Origin: TMED23 sp964566055
GTDB lineage: Bacteria > Pseudomonadota > Alphaproteobacteria > Rhodospirillales > UBA2165
DNA length: 64,000 bases
Direction of reading: 5' to 3'
NCBI GenBank assembly: GCA_964566055.1
Contig: CAZMHI010000001.1
Location: 1 to 64,000, forward strand
In this document: one piece after another, positions 60,794 through 64,000 of the stretch
How the letters are laid out: the number at the start of each line of letters is the position of its first letter
Numbering within the stretch: the first letter of the stretch is position 1
The notes under the pieces: generated by a model
The model's input: the letters and a program-made list of their open reading frames with translations, nothing else
Databases searched by the model: none
What the model was told of the DNA's origin: nothing
Translations under genes and position numbers: made by a program

Positions 60794-61420
60794 ATGATAC
60801 AGCAGACGAAAAACAGTTTTATGAACCTGAAGGCCGTTCGAGTACTTGCTATCGGAGCGCTGGTTGCGCTCACCGCCTGCGCTCAGGATCCCGTACCGCA
60901 AGATCAATATTATCGTCTCAATTCACCCGGTACCTCAAATGTAACTGGCCCTAAATTTAACGGTGTTGTCGAGGTCGAACGGCTGATTGCCAATGGCCTG
61001 ATCGATAGCCGCCCGATCCTGTTTACCGCCTCAGCCAAATCAGCTGAAGTGCAATCCTATCACTATCACTTCTGGACAGAACCACCATCAATCATGTTGC
61101 AAAATGCGGTGACGGCGAAACTGCGCCAAGCCAATGCCGCGAAGTCTATCGTCACTCCCAATCTCCGCATCGAACCGGATTATATCTTGAGCGGCAAAAT
61201 CCTGCGCTTTGAACAGGTTACCGGTAGCGCCAACAAAGTCGTGATTTCTCTGGAACTCAGCCTTAAAAACGCCAAGCTTGAGCAACTGATTCACCTCGAT
61301 ACCTATACCCTTGAACAATCGTCACAGAATGCCAGTGTCGCGGCAGCAGTTGGCGCTTTTAGTCTCGGCGTCGATAAAATCCTCAGCGCTTTTATGAAAG
61401 ACCTTTCCGGCAAACTTTAG
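60794..61420 (+). CDS. ABC-type transport auxiliary lipoprotein (PqiC/DUF330-like)
   Basis: 208 residues starting MIQQTKNSFMNLKAVRVLA with lipobox ALTAC; GGGGGAGAAAG precedes the ATG at 60794. DQYYRLNSPG, VEVERLIANGLIDSRPILFTASAKSAEVQSYHYHFWTEPPSIMLQNAVTAKL and ALEQSSQNASVAAAVGAFSLGVDKIL fit the ABC_trans_aux family, which partners MCE-type transporters at the outer membrane. Last gene of the mla unit. The frame extends far upstream inside mlaD, but that part is a shadow. Confidence 0.88.
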   Translation: MIQQTKNSFMNLKAVRVLAIGALVALTACAQDPVPQDQYYRLNSPGTSNVTGPKFNGVVEVERLIANGLIDSRPILFTASAKSAEVQSYHYHFWTEPPSIMLQNAVTAKLRQANAAKSIVTPNLRIEPDYILSGKILRFEQVTGSANKVVISLELSLKNAKLEQLIHLDTYTLEQSSQNASVAAAVGAFSLGVDKILSAFMKDLSGKL

Positions 61421-61450
61421 GTGTTGAGAACGCCTGCGAATCCGGCACCG

Positions 61451-61510
61451 GGTACCGGACTCGCATTTAGATCGAGTTGTTGCGAATCCGGTACCCGGTA
61501 CCTTTTATTT
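61451..61510. terminator. Long hairpin between convergent mla and oxidase operons
   Basis: GGTACCGGACTCGC (61451-61464) and GCGAATCCGGTACC (61482-61495) pair with one G-T mismatch across a 17-base loop, followed by CGGTACCTTTTATTT. The nearby block GCGAATCCGGCACCGG (61436-61451) partly repeats it. The hairpin lies between the stops of two convergent operons and probably terminates the mla transcript. Confidence 0.6.
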
Positions 61511-62330
61511 ATCCGGCAGTAATATGCCCGAAGGATGATGATCCCCAGATATACACATTGATAAAGAGGAATATCCAAACGACATCAACAAAATGCCAAT
61601 ACCAGGCAGCCGCTTCAAAACCGATATGGTGATCGGGTTTAAAATGACCCTTTTGCAGACGCATAGCGCAAACTGCCAGGAAGCAGGTGCCGACAAAGAC
61701 GTGGAAGCCATGGAAGCCAGTGGCCAGATAGAATGTCGAAGGATAAATGCCATCACTCAGTTTGAAGGTCGCTTCGACATACTCAAAAATCTGGAAGCCC
61801 AAGAATATCACTCCCAAAATTGTCGTGATCCAGGTCCAGCGGATCGCCTTTTTCCGGTTGTCATCGATAATAGCATGGTGAGCAACCGTCACGGTGGCAC
61901 TCGACGACAACAGAATCAAAGTGTTCAGCAATGGCACACCCGAGGCCGGGATTAACTCGATCCCCTCCGGCGGCCAGATTTGCGCAACATTATTTAAAAT
62001 CGGCAGACTCGAGTGGAAAAAGGCCCAGAAGAAAGCAAAAAAGAACATAACTTCCGAGGCAATAAAGAAAATAAAGCCGTATCTTAAGCCCACTTTAACC
62101 TGCTCGGAATGAGCACCGGCCGTATGGGATTCAATAATGACCTGACGCCACCAGCCGTAGAAGGTGTAGATTAAAATCAAAACACCAAGGCCAAATAGGT
62201 AGATCGGACCATCATGCATAAACCAGATGCCGCCGACGGCCATTAAAAAGCCGGCGATTGTGCCGATAATCGGCCACGGGCTAGGTTCCGGCACATGCCA
62301 CGGATTTGTTTTTGCTGCTTCATTAGCCAT
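61509..62330 (-). CDS. ctaE: Cytochrome c oxidase subunit III
   Basis: 273 residues with seven hydrophobic segments. FFIASEVMFFFAFFWAFFHSSL (about 74-95), WPPEGIELIPASGVPLLNTLILLSSSATVTVAHHA (about 100-134) and the C-terminal FHGFHVFVGTCFLAVCAMRL ... AAWYWHFVDVVWIFLFINVYIWG are diagnostic. Third subunit of an aa3-type oxidase; last gene of the cluster on this strand, 47 bases after ctaG. Confidence 0.95.
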   Translation of the reverse strand: MANEAAKTNPWHVPEPSPWPIIGTIAGFLMAVGGIWFMHDGPIYLFGLGVLILIYTFYGWWRQVIIESHTAGAHSEQVKVGLRYGFIFFIASEVMFFFAFFWAFFHSSLPILNNVAQIWPPEGIELIPASGVPLLNTLILLSSSATVTVAHHAIIDDNRKKAIRWTWITTILGVIFLGFQIFEYVEATFKLSDGIYPSTFYLATGFHGFHVFVGTCFLAVCAMRLQKGHFKPDHHIGFEAAAWYWHFVDVVWIFLFINVYIWGSSSFGHITAG

Positions 62331-62377
62331 GGTTAGTTTTCCCCACGGTTTGCTTCATAGTTAACAATAATATGAGA

Positions 62378-63043
62378 TCACCCCTTCGGAGTAACCTCAC
62401 GTGAAATTTTAATACTCTCTGCATCATTCGAAATGACGCTGGTCGTCTGAAGTTTTTGCGCTTCACTTTGATCCTCGCCGGCAAAGAACGTGTAAGATAG
62501 CGTGATCGTTTTAACGTCCACCGTATTACGGTCTTTTATGATCGCTGGATCGACAAAAAAAGTCACCGGCATTTGCACGGTTTGGCCGGGCTTTAACACC
62601 TGCTCGGTAAAACAAAAGCATTCGATTTTGTTGAAATACTCACCAGCCTTAAAGGGCGCGACATTAAACGTCGCCGTGCCGACAATGGGTTTGTCTGAAA
62701 CATTGGTGGCCTCAAAAAACGCCAAGGCCTGCTCACCAAGCCGCACTTTAACCGTGTTTTGCACAGGCCTAAAACGCCACGGCAGCGACTTATTGACATT
62801 GGCATCGAACCGCACCGTCACCATCTGATCGATGATGGTCGATTCAGCCGGTGCCTCTGCAACCTGGGTCGTACCGCCATAACCGGTAACTTTACAGAAA
62901 ATCCGGTACAACGGATCAGAGGCAAAGGCCAAGCCGGTCATGCCGGCCACCAGGCCAAACAATATCACCGCCGTCACACCGTTGCGGGTTTTTGGTTCCG
63001 CTGCGGTGGTCCGGAGTTTGATTTTGTCTGGTTGATCGGTCAT
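62378..63043 (-). CDS. ctaG: Cytochrome c oxidase assembly protein Cox11/CtaG
   Basis: 221 residues. One membrane span near the start (VTAVILFGLVAGMTGLAFA, about 23-41), then the periplasmic copper domain with LPWRFRPVQNTVKVRLGE and the copper-binding ECFCFTEQVLKPGQ (about 138-151). It delivers copper to the CuB site of subunit I. It lies 11 bases after ctaD; the ctaB gene often placed between them is absent here. Confidence 0.93.
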   Translation of the reverse strand: MTDQPDKIKLRTTAAEPKTRNGVTAVILFGLVAGMTGLAFASDPLYRIFCKVTGYGGTTQVAEAPAESTIIDQMVTVRFDANVNKSLPWRFRPVQNTVKVRLGEQALAFFEATNVSDKPIVGTATFNVAPFKAGEYFNKIECFCFTEQVLKPGQTVQMPVTFFVDPAIIKDRNTVDVKTITLSYTFFAGEDQSEAQKLQTTSVISNDAESIKISREVTPKG

Positions 63044-63054
63044 TCGAATTTTAC

Positions 63055-64000
63055 CTATTCAGCCGGTTGCGTGCTGATCGCAGGCGTTTGCTCATGCGTG
63101 TGGAACGGCGCCGGAGACTCAACAGTCCATTCCAAGGTATCCGCTCCGACACCCCATGGATTGGCCTCAGCAACTTTGTCTGACTTCAAGGTTTTCCACA
63201 GCACGACAAAGAACAGAAGTCCGCCGACGGCCGTAATATAGGCACCCCAGCTGGAGATCATATTCCAGCCTGCATAGGCATCCGGGAAATCAGGAATCCG
63301 GCGCGGCATACCGGCCATACCGGCAAAGTGTTGCGGGAAGAACAAGACGTTGACGCCGATAAAGGAAATCCAGAACTGCAAGCGCCCCAAGCCTTCCGGG
63401 TATTGCTTGCCTGACATTTTGCCAATCCAGTAATAGAAGCCGGCATACATGGCGAAAACCGCAGCAATCGACAACACATAATGGAAGTGGGCCACCACAA
63501 AATAGGTGTCATGGAAAGCCATATCAGCACCTGCATTGGCCAGCGTCACACCAGTGACACCACCGACGACAAACAGGAAGATGAAGCCAAAGGCGTAAAG
63601 CATGGGCGTATCAAATTTAATCGAGCCACCCCACATGGTCGCCAGCCAGCTGAATATCTTCACACCTGTCGGCACCGCAATCACCATGGTCGCCAGAGTG
63701 AAATAGGCCCGGGTCTCGACATTAAAGCCAACCGTATACATATGGTGGGCCCAGACAACGAAGCCGACAACACCAATCGCCGCCATTGCATAAGCCATAC
63801 CGAGGTATCCAAATACTGGCTTTTTAGAGAAGGTCGAAACTACTTGGCTGATCACGCCAAAGGCCGGGATCACAATAATGTAAACTTCTGGATGGCCGAA
63901 GAACCAAAACAGATGCTGCCACAGCAATGGATCACCGCCGCCGCCCGGCGAGAAGAAGGCCGTGCCAAAATTCCGGTCGGTCAACAGCATCGTCAAGGCG
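63055..64000 (-). CDS. ctaD: Cytochrome c oxidase subunit I (N-terminus cut by window edge)
   Basis: The C-terminal 314 residues or so are visible; the start lies beyond the window. WFFGHPEVYIIVIPAFG carries the first CuB histidine and its cross-linked tyrosine, VWAHHMYTVG the His pair of CuB, HDTYFVVAHFHYVLS the heme a3 and heme a histidines; the K-channel and D-channel residues of an A-type aa3 oxidase are in the expected places. The gene leads the cluster ctaD-ctaG-ctaE. It shows that the organism can respire oxygen. Confidence 0.95.
   Translation of the reverse strand, partial: ALTMLLTDRNFGTAFFSPGGGGDPLLWQHLFWFFGHPEVYIIVIPAFGVISQVVSTFSKKPVFGYLGMAYAMAAIGVVGFVVWAHHMYTVGFNVETRAYFTLATMVIAVPTGVKIFSWLATMWGGSIKFDTPMLYAFGFIFLFVVGGVTGVTLANAGADMAFHDTYFVVAHFHYVLSIAAVFAMYAGFYYWIGKMSGKQYPEGLGRLQFWISFIGVNVLFFPQHFAGMAGMPRRIPDFPDAYAGWNMISSWGAYITAVGGLLFFVVLWKTLKSDKVAEANPWGVGADTLEWTVESPAPFHTHEQTPAISTQPAE

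Overview
The window reads as a metagenome-type scaffold (two 10-base N runs, at 41030-41039 and 57974-57983) from an alphaproteobacterium, possibly Rhodospirillales-like; the rank below class is a guess. The class call rests on gene content and order: argD-argF-hslO, DUF2849-cysI-DUF934, an Mla-type lipid transport operon, a ctaD-ctaG-ctaE oxidase cluster, DUF6165 next to MscS, and RecX. Coding density is high and most genes have clear Shine-Dalgarno sites.

Region 1 (1-9.9 kb) looks like a phenolic-compound locus: a TRAP solute-binding protein, a flavin reductase, a small HicA-like/HTH gene pair with a palindromic promoter, a cupin and an ABC solute-binding protein, then a two-subunit molybdopterin enzyme of the pyrogallol-phloroglucinol transhydroxylase / resorcinol hydroxylase family, a PPOX-type flavoprotein and a gamma-resorcylate-decarboxylase-like amidohydrolase. 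The suggested chemistry is 2,6-dihydroxybenzoate to resorcinol to hydroxyhydroquinone, using an oxygen-independent type of Mo hydroxylase in an organism that also has an aa3-type oxidase. The Mo subunit carries an unusual SCP2-like N-terminal extension.

Region 2 (10-23.3 kb) holds an outer-membrane barrel/FecR pair, a secreted DUF1566 protein, a 1190-residue flavoprotein that joins an NfnB/GltD-like half and an NfnA/PyrK-like half in one chain, a DapA-family lyase, a class III cyclase, a sirtuin, a GYD protein and an aldehyde:ferredoxin oxidoreductase. The last and the Nfn-like protein could share ferredoxin.

Region 3 (23.3-46.7 kb) is mostly housekeeping: a CNB-TPR protein, DUF123, DUF6165, MscS, RecX, three tandem ABC-2 permeases without an ATPase, argD-argF-hslO, a lipoprotein, intergenic repeats, an AT-rich membrane orphan, argE-trkH, folE, apaG, an OmpA lipoprotein, a radical SAM/metallophosphoesterase pair split by an N run, an extradiol-type VOC protein, a response regulator, TauE and glutathione-dependent formaldehyde dehydrogenase.

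Region 4 (46.7-64 kb) has an ECF sigma / anti-sigma / Spy-CnrX-like sensor / MacA / MacB operon in which the MacA protein carries its own Spy-like insert; sulfite reductase genes; an HD-GYP regulator divergent from a GAF-PP2C-kinase protein and STAS protein that run straight into an Mla operon whose mlaE has an in-frame TAA; and the 3' part of a cytochrome c oxidase operon cut by the right edge.
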